From JABDIY01 sp963803845 (GTDB lineage Bacteria; Actinomycetota; Acidimicrobiia; Acidimicrobiales; SZUA-35), in contig CAWDNZ010000004.1 of assembly GCA_963803845.1 (NCBI GenBank), positions 186,001-250,000 of the forward strand: a DNA stretch of 64,000 nt, read 5' to 3'. Positions 1-8,676 of this stretch are shown here, piece after piece. Each line of letters opens with the position of its first letter. Positions within the stretch are counted from its first letter, which is position 1. The notes beneath the pieces are model-generated. The model ran no database searches, was not told where the DNA came from, and was given only the letters and a program-made list of their open reading frames with translations. The position numbers and the translations under genes were made by a program.

Positions 1-24
1 TGGTCTGAGCGGAAGCTCAGACCA
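1..24 (-). terminator. Hairpin downstream of catechol 2,3-dioxygenase
   Basis: Perfect 10-bp inverted repeat (TGGTCTGAGC / GCTCAGACCA) around a 4-nt loop, 29 nt beyond the stop codon of the minus-strand dioxygenase gene. The position fits a transcription terminator. Any T-tract would lie outside the window, so only the hairpin is seen. Confidence 0.6.
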
Positions 25-53
25 GACAGCTCCATCGGTGCCGCGCCGACGGA

Positions 54-971
54 TCAGGTGTAGACGGTCAGGAATGCTTCGTTGAGCTGACGCTCGTAGT
101 AGAAGATGCCTTTGCCGATCTGGTCGGCTTCCCAGCTACGGGTGGGGTTGTCCGGGTAGTAGGTGTAGCCACCGGAGAAGGTTTCGTTGCGGTTGCCCGA
201 CGGGTCGAAGAAGTAGATGGTGTGGCCGCGGGTGATGCCGTGACGGGTCGGTCCGATATCGATCGGGATGTCGTAGTAGGCCATGATGTCGCCGGCCCTC
301 ATGACGTCGTTCATCTCCATCAAGAAGAAGGCGACGTGGTGGAAACGGCCCGGCTCCGGGATCTGCACGAAGGCGATGTCGTGCGCCTTGATCGAACAGC
401 TCAGCCAGACGGCGGGACCACCCGGGGTCGGGGCTGTTTCGGCAATCTCGAAGTCGAGGCACTCGACGAAGATCTTGACGACCTCGTCAATCTCGGGGCC
501 ATACAGCAGAGCGTGGTCGAACCGGTTTACGGCCATGCCATGCGGTTCGCGTTGCCAGACATTCGGGTTGACGACCTCGGGCGCGTCATCGCTCATCTCC
601 ATGTCCGCAAACAGTTCCATACGGTGCCCGCTGGGCAGCATGAAGGCGACCACGCGGCCGAGACCTGGCTGCGAACCCGGCTCGACGTGCTCGACCTCGA
701 GCCCATAGTCCACGAGGCGCTGGGTAAGGCTCGTGAGGGTGTCGTCGTCGAGAACCTTCCATCCGTACCGATCGAAGCCTGCTTCGTCCGCTTCGCGGAG
801 GATAAAGCTGTGGTGGCTGAACTCGTCGTAGGCCTTGAAATAGACGCGGCCGTCGTCGGCCGTTTCCACGATGTTCAGGCCAACACGATCGCGATAGTGA
901 ACGATGGCCTCCTCCATATCGAGGACCCTGATCTGGATGTACCCGGGACGGATGACGCCGGTCATTGCCAT
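54..971 (-). CDS. Catechol 2,3-dioxygenase (extradiol, VOC fold)
   Basis: Protein of 305 aa with two VOC modules, the usual length for XylE/DmpB enzymes, which cleave catechol next to its hydroxyls to 2-hydroxymuconic semialdehyde using Fe(II). The iron ligands can be read as His153 (FDHALL), His212 (FHHVAFF) and Glu263 (GNRNETF), matching the XylE triad. The C-terminal YYERQLNEAFLTVYT is characteristic of the family. An AGGAGC ribosome binding site 5 nt upstream supports the ATG at 971. It lies 57 nt downstream of a ferredoxin gene in the same orientation, as in xylT-xylE. Class is secure; the exact catechol substrate is inferred. Confidence 0.93.
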   Translation of the reverse strand: MAMTGVIRPGYIQIRVLDMEEAIVHYRDRVGLNIVETADDGRVYFKAYDEFSHHSFILREADEAGFDRYGWKVLDDDTLTSLTQRLVDYGLEVEHVEPGSQPGLGRVVAFMLPSGHRMELFADMEMSDDAPEVVNPNVWQREPHGMAVNRFDHALLYGPEIDEVVKIFVECLDFEIAETAPTPGGPAVWLSCSIKAHDIAFVQIPEPGRFHHVAFFLMEMNDVMRAGDIMAYYDIPIDIGPTRHGITRGHTIYFFDPSGNRNETFSGGYTYYPDNPTRSWEADQIGKGIFYYERQLNEAFLTVYT

Positions 972-1028
972 GTGTTTGCTCCTGTGTTGGGAAGGGGAGG
1001 TTTGGCTCCCCCGGGGTTGTAGTGAAAA

Positions 1029-1376
1029 TCAAGTGAGGACGATCTCACCGGCGTGGCCGGGTGATCGAGCAGGTCGGACCACAAGGTCCGTCGTGGCGTG
1101 GATACGGCAGGCCAGCACGACCGCGTGAACAAGGTCGTCTTCACTGACGTGCTTCTTGCTCATGCGTTTGGTGAGGTAACTGCCGCTGAGGACCTCGATC
1201 CGGCAGACGCCGCACCCGCCACCGCGGCAGCCGATCGGCAGTGCGGTGCAGCCCTGCATCTGCATCTGGTGGAGGACGGGGCGCTCGGGGCGCACGGTGA
1301 AGGTGGCGTCGCCACGACCCGGACCCTGCGGATCGATCACGGTGCAGCGAAACATTTCAGCGCCACTGTTGCTCAC
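1029..1376 (-). CDS. XylT/DmpQ-like [2Fe-2S] ferredoxin
   Basis: About 115 aa with a plant-type cluster motif C-x4-C-x2-C (Cys50, Cys55, Cys58) and a fourth cysteine at 90 (VVLACRIH). In TOL and dmp pathways a chloroplast-type ferredoxin encoded just before the extradiol dioxygenase re-reduces its oxidised iron. Placement directly upstream of the dioxygenase gene supports that role here. I chose GTG at 1376 because GAGAGGAGAGG lies just upstream; a longer in-frame ATG at 1433 lacks such a site and adds 19 unlikely residues. Confidence 0.85.
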   Translation of the reverse strand: MSNSGAEMFRCTVIDPQGPGRGDATFTVRPERPVLHQMQMQGCTALPIGCRGGGCGVCRIEVLSGSYLTKRMSKKHVSEDDLVHAVVLACRIHATTDLVVRPARSPGHAGEIVLT

Positions 1377-1444
1377 GTTTCCTCTCCTCTCGGCACCCGA
1401 GTCAGTTAAGTCGCGCCGGGCGGGTCCCGTCAAGCAAAATATCG

Positions 1445-1463
1445 GAGATTTTTATAAAATCTC
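1445..1463. promoter_or_regulatory. Operator candidate in divergent ferredoxin/GntR region
   Basis: Perfect palindrome GAGATTTT-TAT-AAAATCTC in the 219-bp gap between the ferredoxin start (1376) and the GntR gene (1596). It is AT-rich in a GC-rich setting. GntR/FadR-type dimers bind short palindromes in divergent promoters, so it is probably the site for the adjacent regulator. Confidence 0.55.
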
Positions 1464-1595
1464 TGACGTTTGACAAAACCTACTGAATTCTGCGAGTATT
1501 TCTGATGGAATGAAAGCCGCACTGTACGCTCGCTCACGTGAGCATTCTGGCTCGATGCCGAGCTCCCAAAAGAACGCAACGGCAAGGACCCCGAC

Positions 1596-2312
1596 ATGAG
1601 CGCGATCGACATTGACCCTGTATCCAATGGCGGCGGGTCACCACTGACGCGAGTCGAGGAGACGGTGAATGCCATCCGCGAAGACATCGTCTCCGGTGTG
1701 CTCACCCCCGGTACGAAACTTGCCGTCAATCATCTCCGGGAGCGTTATGGCGTCGGATCCTCAACCATTCGAGAATCCCTTTCGCTTCTGCTGCCGGACG
1801 GGTTGGTCACGGCTCGCGGCCAGCGCGGATTCAACGTGTCGCCGATCTCGATCGATGACCTACGAGATCTGAGCAACACGCGCATTCTGCTCGAAACACA
1901 TGCGCTCCGCGAGTCCATCGCTGCCGGCGACGACGACTGGGAGGCGGGCATTGTTGCGTCTTTCCATCGTCTCGCCAAGGCGCAGGAGGCGGTTGACAAC
2001 GAGGTCCCCGGCGCGCTGATCGACTGGGAACTACGCAACCAGCAGTTTCATGACGCCACCACGGCGGCATGTGGCTCACGATGGGTACAACACATGCTCG
2101 ACATGCTCTACCACCACACGGAGCGCTATCGCCGGATGGCGCTCACCGACCGCACCGTCCCCCGCGACGTGCGAGCGGAACACCTCGCACTCATGGAAGC
2201 CACGCTCGCCCGCGATGCGGACACCGCCTGCGAGGTTGCAGCCATGCACATTCAGCGCACCACCGACGTGCTTGCGCTACGGCACCACACTGAACCGGTA
2301 ACAGCAGGCTGA
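1596..2312 (+). CDS. GntR family regulator, FadR/FCD subfamily
   Basis: 238 aa: an N-terminal winged helix (about 15-85, with GVGSSTIRESLSLLLPDGLV as recognition region) and a helical FCD effector domain (about 95-225) with metal-site type histidines (QQFHDATTAAC, EHLALMEATL, AMHIQRT). The family responds to organic acids and usually represses a neighbouring catabolic operon. It is divergent from the catechol cleavage genes, which suggests control by a pathway intermediate; the ligand is unknown. Confidence 0.85.
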   Translation: MSAIDIDPVSNGGGSPLTRVEETVNAIREDIVSGVLTPGTKLAVNHLRERYGVGSSTIRESLSLLLPDGLVTARGQRGFNVSPISIDDLRDLSNTRILLETHALRESIAAGDDDWEAGIVASFHRLAKAQEAVDNEVPGALIDWELRNQQFHDATTAACGSRWVQHMLDMLYHHTERYRRMALTDRTVPRDVRAEHLALMEATLARDADTACEVAAMHIQRTTDVLALRHHTEPVTAG

Positions 2313-2363
2313 CCCAGCAATGGCGTGCTGAGCCGGCACCAAGGTGACCCGCACTGGCGTCAG

Positions 2364-4070
2364 CTACTCAGCGGCCGCCCACGGTCTCGCTTCTGCCGCA
2401 CCTCGCTCGATCGTCACGAACCGGTTGGCTTCCAAAGTGATCCATGGGCCCACCTCACCATCGGGCCACTGAACACGGACCTCCGCTTCGTCCGCCTCGC
2501 CAAGCCCGGCATGCAACCAACCATTTTGCCCCCCAGCATGTCCCCCACCAACTGTGATCTCACGGATCGAAGTGCTAGCGCCGACTCGGACCTCCAACCA
2601 AGCACCCACTGCGTGGACGTTCGGCGCAGGTTGCTCGAGACGCAACCCGATCCAGTTCCCGATCAGCTCAGGTTGCTCGCCGTCGCCGCGGCCGGTGTTT
2701 CGCCACAGCGTGACGTTCTCGCGACGGTGCACCACAACGAGGTCCAACATCCCATCGAGGTTGAGATCCACGAGTGCCGCGCCACGCGACCGTGAGAACC
2801 CGACGATGCCGGCGACGTCGGCGCCCTCGACGAACACGCCTTCCGCCTGTCCGATCAGAAGGTTGTTGGGATCATTCGCCGCGTAGTCGGGCTGAGCCTC
2901 GACATTGCCTTTGGAGATGAACAGGTCGACGTGGCCGTCGTTGTTGACATCGGCGAACTCGGGATGCCAAGCCGTTGACGGGAGAACGTCACCACCGACG
3001 AACGGTCGCTGTGCCGTCGCACCACGACGTAGCGCAATGTCGCGGTAGGTCGGCTGCTCTGGACCAGCCGACAGCGACTGAAGCTTGTTGTCCCCTTGGC
3101 TGGTGATTACCACCTCGGGGAAACCGTCTCCTGTCAGGTCGCGGCTGGCAATACCCATGCCCCAGATCTGCAACGGCTGCCATCCATCGGCCTCGGTATA
3201 TTCGCGGGGCGGCTCCCCTGGGGCCACCTGCCAAAGCTGTTCCCCGCCGTCGGTGTAGTAGTGCCGGTCGTTCGCCATGCGCAGGTCGCTTTCGCCCGAC
3301 CGGCTCCAGTCACTGAACAGCATCGACAGCGTGCAGTAGCCCGGCGTCAGGGCGATTGGCGCTGCGTAGTGATTGCCATCCGGCGCTGGCCGTAGGAGCT
3401 TGCTCTCGTCGCAGACCGTCTCGTCGGGCACGAGGTAGTTGCCAAAGGCCATGGTGGGCAGCGTGTTCGAGCCCTCCCACGTTGCGGTGAACGCGGTGGT
3501 CCAGGCCTCTCCGGCGTCGAGACCGAAACGGTCGTTCGCACCGTCGAACACACAGTCACCGAGGCCGCGCAGAATGACATTGCCGCCGATGCGCAGGACC
3601 GCAAGGTCCATGTTTCCGTCGCTGTCGATGTCCAGCGGGTAAGCGCCCGTCACCGCAGTCAGGTCGGTGATCGGTGACTCCATTTGCGCGAAACGGAGAG
3701 ACGCACCTACCTGACTCTCGTTGTGATAGAGGGCAGCCGGTTCGCTCCCGCCGGCGAAGTACAAATCCGCACGCCCATCATCGTCGCAGTCGAACACGGC
3801 CACACCGCCGCCGACGAAGAAATCGAATTCGCCGTCGTAAGTGTGGTCCACATCCGCCGAGATGGTGTCGTCCACGAACCTCGGAACTTCGACATTCGTG
3901 TTGGTCGCAAACGACGAACTCTCCGGCCGAGACACATACACAGCCACGATGCCGATCGCAACCAGCGCAGCGCCGCCCACAACGAACACGAGTCGGCGGA
4001 GCAAAGATCGAGTCAACCGCACCGCCTCAGTGTTGCGGATAGCTTGGATCCATGGTGGTCGGCCCGGCAT
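2364..4070 (-). CDS. FG-GAP/VCBS repeat protein with ASPIC/UnbV C-terminus (CRTAC1-like)
   Basis: 568 aa. An N-terminal membrane anchor (about 24-46, LVFVVGGAALVAIGIVAVYV) is followed by a beta-propeller of FG-GAP/VCBS repeats with repeated Asp-rich calcium loops (DCDDDGRADLYF, DIDSDGNMDLAV, DVNNDGHVDLFI, DLNLDGMLDLVV) and a C-terminal UnbV-like domain (VQWPDGEVGPW). It is probably displayed outside the membrane. The annotated ATG overlaps the divergent haloperoxidase gene by 19 nt; a GTG at 4022 would avoid this. Biochemical role unknown. Confidence 0.8.
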   Translation of the reverse strand: MPGRPPWIQAIRNTEAVRLTRSLLRRLVFVVGGAALVAIGIVAVYVSRPESSSFATNTNVEVPRFVDDTISADVDHTYDGEFDFFVGGGVAVFDCDDDGRADLYFAGGSEPAALYHNESQVGASLRFAQMESPITDLTAVTGAYPLDIDSDGNMDLAVLRIGGNVILRGLGDCVFDGANDRFGLDAGEAWTTAFTATWEGSNTLPTMAFGNYLVPDETVCDESKLLRPAPDGNHYAAPIALTPGYCTLSMLFSDWSRSGESDLRMANDRHYYTDGGEQLWQVAPGEPPREYTEADGWQPLQIWGMGIASRDLTGDGFPEVVITSQGDNKLQSLSAGPEQPTYRDIALRRGATAQRPFVGGDVLPSTAWHPEFADVNNDGHVDLFISKGNVEAQPDYAANDPNNLLIGQAEGVFVEGADVAGIVGFSRSRGAALVDLNLDGMLDLVVVHRRENVTLWRNTGRGDGEQPELIGNWIGLRLEQPAPNVHAVGAWLEVRVGASTSIREITVGGGHAGGQNGWLHAGLGEADEAEVRVQWPDGEVGPWITLEANRFVTIERGAAEARPWAAAE

Positions 4071-5929
4071 CCCTCGCGTGGCGCGTCACAGCGATAGCCA
4101 TAGCTGCAGTGATAACTGCCACGTTGGGAAGCTGCTCGTCGTCAGAGCCCGACTACCTCCTTTCGGGATGTGAGCCGCAGGATCTAAGCGGTCAATCGGT
4201 GGCGAGAGTGTGGGACGAAACCATCCTCGGGCTGATCCGACAGGTCATCCCGGCGCCTACCGTTCACGCTCGCAACCTGTTCCATATGTCAGCGGCAATG
4301 TGGGATGCCTGGGCAGCATACGATCCCACGGCGGACGGCTACTTCATCACCGAGAAACACGAGACCGACGATGTCACCGCTGCCCGCGAGGCTGCCATCA
4401 GCTATGCCGCCTACCGCATCCTGGACTGGCGATATGTGACGGTCTCGGACCTGCCACCGGCCTCTGAAGTGCTGGATTCGGTCATGTTGTCGCTTTGTTA
4501 TCGAATCGACTTCGAGTCCCTGGAGGGCGATTCCCCAGCTGCCCTCGGCAACCGCATCGCTCGAACCATCATCGACTACGGAGCCGACGACGGAGCCCAT
4601 GAGAATGAGCGATACGTCGACAACTCATATCGTCCCGCAAACGATCCGATGATCGTGGCCGAATCTGGGACAGAGATGCGCGACCCGAATGCCTGGCAGC
4701 CGCTCTCACTCGGGCTCCAAATATCGCAGAACGGGTTGACGATCCCTGGCGAAGCGCAGTCGTTCATCGGTCCGCACTGGGGCTTCGTCACGCCGTTCGC
4801 ACTTGAGCCGTCACCCACCGGCACCCCGATCGACCCCGGTTCGCCGCCACGCCTCGACGATCCCGCAACCGATGATGCGTTCAAGCAGGCCGCTGTCGAC
4901 GTGATCCGCTATAGCTCGATGCTCGATCCGGCCGAAAGCGAAGTGATCGACATCTCGCCGAATGCGTTCGGCGACAACACCTTGGGTACCAACGACGGCG
5001 ACGGCTACGCCGAGAACCCGGTCACTGGTGAACCGTACGATCCCGAGCTTGTCCTTCGCGCCGACTTCGGACGGTCAATCGCCGAGTACTGGGCGGACGG
5101 ACCGACCTCGGAGACTCCACCCGGGCATTGGAACGCACTTGCGAACACGGTTGCGGAATCGCCTGGGTTCGAGCGACGGATCGCCGGCCGAGGGCTCAGC
5201 GTCGACCCACTCGAGTGGGACGTCAAGACGTACTTCGCACTCAACGGCGCTCTCCACGACGCCGCCGTCGCCGCGTGGGGCCTGAAGGGTTACTACGACT
5301 CCGCTCGTCCGATCTCCATGATTCGCTACATGGGCGGTAAGGGTCAGTCGAGCGATCCTGACGGCGTCGCATACGACACCGAAGGACTTCCCCTCGTCGA
5401 GGGTTTGATCGAGGTGGTCAGCGAAGAATCGAGCGCACCGGGGCAGCGTCATGAGGATCTCCGCGATCACGTCGGCGCGGTCGCCATAGTGGCGTGGCGT
5501 GGGTCGCCGGAGCATCCCACCACCGAGACCAGCGGGGTCGGCTGGATCGCAGCCGTCGACTGGGTCCCCTACCAACGGCCAACATTCGTGAGCCCGTCCT
5601 TCGCCGGTTATGTGTCAGGCCACAGTGCCTTCAGTCGAGCCGCTGCAGTTGTTTTGACGTCAATCACGGGTAGCGCCTACTTCCCCGGCGGAGTATCGGG
5701 TTGGACCGTCCCGGCCGGTCAGTTGCTACACGAAGAAGGGCCGACCCAGGACATCAGGCTCGAATGGGCGACGTTCTACGATGCGGCCGACCAGGCTGGC
5801 ATCTCCCGGCTCTACGGCGGAATCCACATCGCCCCAGACGACATCGAGGGGCGTAGAGTCGGCGCGGTCTGCGGTTTGGGTGCCTGGTCCTTGGCCGGGA
5901 AATATTTCGACGGCACCGCACCGGCGTGA
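4052..5929 (+). CDS. Vanadium-dependent haloperoxidase/PAP2-like lipoprotein
   Basis: 625 aa with a lipoprotein signal ending in LGSC (Cys28). The C-terminal part has the vanadate/phosphate pocket of the PAP2-haloperoxidase superfamily: VSGHSAFSRAA (His524) and RLYGGIHIAPDD (Arg586, His592). Superfamily members oxidise halides with peroxide or remove phosphates; the sequence alone does not decide which. Divergent and start-overlapping with the FG-GAP/UnbV gene, suggesting co-expression on the cell surface. Confidence 0.82.
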   Translation: MVVGPASLAWRVTAIAIAAVITATLGSCSSSEPDYLLSGCEPQDLSGQSVARVWDETILGLIRQVIPAPTVHARNLFHMSAAMWDAWAAYDPTADGYFITEKHETDDVTAAREAAISYAAYRILDWRYVTVSDLPPASEVLDSVMLSLCYRIDFESLEGDSPAALGNRIARTIIDYGADDGAHENERYVDNSYRPANDPMIVAESGTEMRDPNAWQPLSLGLQISQNGLTIPGEAQSFIGPHWGFVTPFALEPSPTGTPIDPGSPPRLDDPATDDAFKQAAVDVIRYSSMLDPAESEVIDISPNAFGDNTLGTNDGDGYAENPVTGEPYDPELVLRADFGRSIAEYWADGPTSETPPGHWNALANTVAESPGFERRIAGRGLSVDPLEWDVKTYFALNGALHDAAVAAWGLKGYYDSARPISMIRYMGGKGQSSDPDGVAYDTEGLPLVEGLIEVVSEESSAPGQRHEDLRDHVGAVAIVAWRGSPEHPTTETSGVGWIAAVDWVPYQRPTFVSPSFAGYVSGHSAFSRAAAVVLTSITGSAYFPGGVSGWTVPAGQLLHEEGPTQDIRLEWATFYDAADQAGISRLYGGIHIAPDDIEGRRVGAVCGLGAWSLAGKYFDGTAPA

Positions 5930-6047
5930 CATCTGACCACCGTGGGCAGGCTCGGGTGCGTCATCCTGCTAAGTATCCCGATAGCTGACGCATTAGAGTC
6001 CCACTTGGTAGCGGTCGAGTGACTGCGCCCCCGAGGAGAGGGATCAA

Positions 6048-7187
6048 ATGAATATACGACGAGCGAGTGCGGTCTTCATGGCTGTAGGTCTGCTGGTTTC
6101 AGCATGCGGCAGCGACGAAGCTGCGAATGAAACCACAACTACCGAAGGCGATACAACCACGACAGAAGGTGATTCGACCACGACAGAAGGTGAAACCACC
6201 ACGACCGCGGGCGCTACCGACTGTGTCGTCGGCGTGTCTTGGAACAACTACCAAGAAGAGCGCTGGGCCAAGTGGGACGAACCCGCTCTGCAGGCGGCGA
6301 TCGAAGCCGGCGGCGGTACCTACGTCTCCAACGACGCCAAGTCATCCGCCGAGACCCAGGCCAGCAATCTCGAGAACCTGATCTCCCAGGGTGCCAACGT
6401 GCTCGTTGTGCTCGCCCAGGACGGCACCGCCATCAAGCCAGCGGTAGCCAGTGCGATCGCCCAGGGTGTTCCCGTCATCGCCTACGACCGCCTGATCGAG
6501 GACCCCAACGCCCTCTACCTGACCTTCGACAACATCGAGGTCGGCCGTATCGAGGCCCGTGCAATCTTCGAGCTGGTGCCCTCCGGTAACTACGTCATCA
6601 TCAAGGGCAACTCCGCCGATGCCAACGCCGACTTCCTCCGTGAAGGTTACGAGGACATCATCGGTGAAGCAGTGACGAGTGGTGACATCACCATCGTCGG
6701 TGAGACCTACACCGACAACTGGGATCCCGCCAACGCTCAGGCCTCAATGGAGCAGTTCCTCACCGCCAATGACAACGATGTGCAGGCTGTTCTCTCCGAG
6801 AATGACGGTATGGCCGGTGGCGTCATCGCAGCACTCGACGCTCAGGGTCTCGCCGGCGTCATTCCGGTGTCGGGCCAGGATGCCGAACAAGCCGCCCTCA
6901 ACCGGGTTGCACTTGGAACACAGACGCTCACCGTCTGGAAGGACTCACGTGAGCTGGGCAAGGTTGCCGGCGAGGCAGCCATAGCGCTGTGCGCCGATGC
7001 CGACGTCGCCAACGTTCCCGGTACAGCCATCTTTACGACGCCCGGCGGGGTCGACATGACGTCGAACCTGCTGGCGCCGCTGCCGATCATGCAGGACAAC
7101 CTCGACGCTGTGATCGACGCCGGATGGATTACGAAAGAAGCCGCTTGTGCAGGAGTCGCGGCTGGCTCGGTCGCTGCCTGCGACTAA
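6048..7187 (+). CDS. D-xylose-type ABC transporter substrate-binding lipoprotein
   Basis: 379 aa. Signal peptide ends at Cys20 (LLVSACGS), followed by a Thr/Glu-rich linker (about 27-51, repeats of TTTEGD) that would space the domain from the membrane. The rest is a periplasmic-binding-protein fold of the XylF group (GVSWNNYQEERWAKWD; IAYDRLIED). It delivers a pentose, probably xylose, to the permease encoded downstream. GGAGAGGGA precedes the ATG. A 7-bp inverted repeat (TGCGTCA 5957 / TGACGCA 5986) upstream may be a regulatory site. Confidence 0.87.
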   Translation: MNIRRASAVFMAVGLLVSACGSDEAANETTTTEGDTTTTEGDSTTTEGETTTTAGATDCVVGVSWNNYQEERWAKWDEPALQAAIEAGGGTYVSNDAKSSAETQASNLENLISQGANVLVVLAQDGTAIKPAVASAIAQGVPVIAYDRLIEDPNALYLTFDNIEVGRIEARAIFELVPSGNYVIIKGNSADANADFLREGYEDIIGEAVTSGDITIVGETYTDNWDPANAQASMEQFLTANDNDVQAVLSENDGMAGGVIAALDAQGLAGVIPVSGQDAEQAALNRVALGTQTLTVWKDSRELGKVAGEAAIALCADADVANVPGTAIFTTPGGVDMTSNLLAPLPIMQDNLDAVIDAGWITKEAACAGVAAGSVAACD

Positions 7188-7214
7188 ACGTCCTCAGCGT
7201 TTCAGCTAGTTGAG

Positions 7215-7246
7215 AGTGCCCCCGCCCAAATTTGGGTGGGGGCACT
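7215..7246 (+). terminator. Intercistronic hairpin after the sugar-binding protein gene
   Basis: Nearly perfect 16-bp inverted repeat (AGTGCCCCCGCCCAAA and its partner, one G-T pair) followed by TTTTGTGTTTT. It has the form of an intrinsic terminator between the binding-protein and permease genes. Such elements often cause partial termination, giving more binding protein than permease. Confidence 0.85.
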
Positions 7247-7270
7247 TTTGTGTTTTAGAGTTCGACCCCG

Positions 7271-8659
7271 ATGAGCGACAACTCTGAGACGGTGCTCCCG
7301 CTAGCAACCGCACCCGGTGGTGGGACGGCATCAGAGGATAGACCGCGCCATAGTTGGCGCAGCCTCGTCTCCAATTCCGAGATCGACACCCGCCTAATCG
7401 GCATGATGGCGGCGCTCGCGGTGATCTGGATCGCATTCCACCTGATGTCCGACGGCAAGTTCATCACGTCACGCAATCTCTGGAACCTATCTGTGCAGAG
7501 CACGTCGATAGCGATCATGGCGACGGGCATGGTGCTCATCATCGTGACCCGCAACATCGATTTGTCGGTTGGCTCGTTGCTCGGATTTCTCGGATACACG
7601 ATGGCGCTTGTTCAAACCGACGGCACCATTTCCGCCTTCGGCCTCAACGTTACCTTTGGGAGCCTGGCCGAGAATCACTGGTACTCGTGGCTCGTAGCGC
7701 TCGCGGTTGGCCTTCTCATTGGTGCACTGATAGGAGGTCTGCAGGGGTACATCGTGGCCTACGTAGGGGTGCCGTCATTCATCGTCACCCTCGGCGGCTT
7801 TCTCGCGTGGCGCGGCCTGATCTTCCGCACCGGCGGCAAGCAGGGGCAGACACTTTCCCCTCTCGACGACACTTTCCGATACCTCGGCGGGGCCCCTGAG
7901 CGATCGCTCGGTGACACCAAGAGCTGGATCATCGTGGTGATTGCCTGTGTCGCCATAGTGTTCAGCATGGCTGCGGCACGTCAGCGCCGTACCCGTCACG
8001 ACCTCGCCGTGCGCTCACTCGGCATCGACGTCGCGCTGGCCGCCATCAGTTGCGGTGCGGTAGCGCTGGGCGTGTGGCTGATCGCCATCAGGTACGACTC
8101 ACCAATCAGCGGCAATCCGGTGGGCATCGCCTATCCGGTGCTCATTCTTATCGGCATCACACTGTTGATGAGCTACCTCTCCCGTCGGCGGCGCTTCGGG
8201 CGTTATGTGTTCGCATATGGTGGCAATCCCGAGGCCGCCGACCTGGGTGGCATCAACACCCGTCGCATGATCACCTATACCTTCGCGCTGATGGGCATGC
8301 TGTGTGCGGTCAGCGCGGCCATCCAGACCGCCCGACTCAACTCGGCGACCACCAACCTCGGCGTGCAGAACGAACTCGATGTGATCGCAGCTGCGGTGAT
8401 TGGTGGAACCTCGTTCTCCGGCGGCATCGGAACCATTCCCGGCGCAGTGCTGGGAGCGGTCGTCATGCAATCGCTGCGCTCGGGCATGTCCTTGCTGAAC
8501 ATCGACTCCCCATCGCAGGACATCGTCGTAGCTGTCGTGCTTGTTACGGCCGTGGCGATCGATGCGCTCCTGCGGTTGGGTCGTCGTCTGTCGGTCTTCG
8601 GGGCGCTCGCAGTTGGCGTCGCCCTTGCGGCGATCCTCATCCAGACCGGCCGGCCATAG
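7271..8659 (+). CDS. Xylose-type (CUT2) ABC transporter permease
   Basis: 462 aa, strongly hydrophobic, with roughly 10 or more membrane segments. It carries the family signatures TRNIDLSVGSLLGFLGY and AAVIGGTSFSGGIGTIPGAV. The length, with a central insert near 240-290, resembles the longer XylH-type permeases rather than RbsC. It forms the membrane channel for the sugar bound by the upstream lipoprotein, powered by the ATPase encoded 17 nt downstream. Confidence 0.88.
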   Translation: MSDNSETVLPLATAPGGGTASEDRPRHSWRSLVSNSEIDTRLIGMMAALAVIWIAFHLMSDGKFITSRNLWNLSVQSTSIAIMATGMVLIIVTRNIDLSVGSLLGFLGYTMALVQTDGTISAFGLNVTFGSLAENHWYSWLVALAVGLLIGALIGGLQGYIVAYVGVPSFIVTLGGFLAWRGLIFRTGGKQGQTLSPLDDTFRYLGGAPERSLGDTKSWIIVVIACVAIVFSMAAARQRRTRHDLAVRSLGIDVALAAISCGAVALGVWLIAIRYDSPISGNPVGIAYPVLILIGITLLMSYLSRRRRFGRYVFAYGGNPEAADLGGINTRRMITYTFALMGMLCAVSAAIQTARLNSATTNLGVQNELDVIAAAVIGGTSFSGGIGTIPGAVLGAVVMQSLRSGMSLLNIDSPSQDIVVAVVLVTAVAIDALLRLGRRLSVFGALAVGVALAAILIQTGRP

Positions 8660-8676
8660 ATGGATGGGTACCTGAG

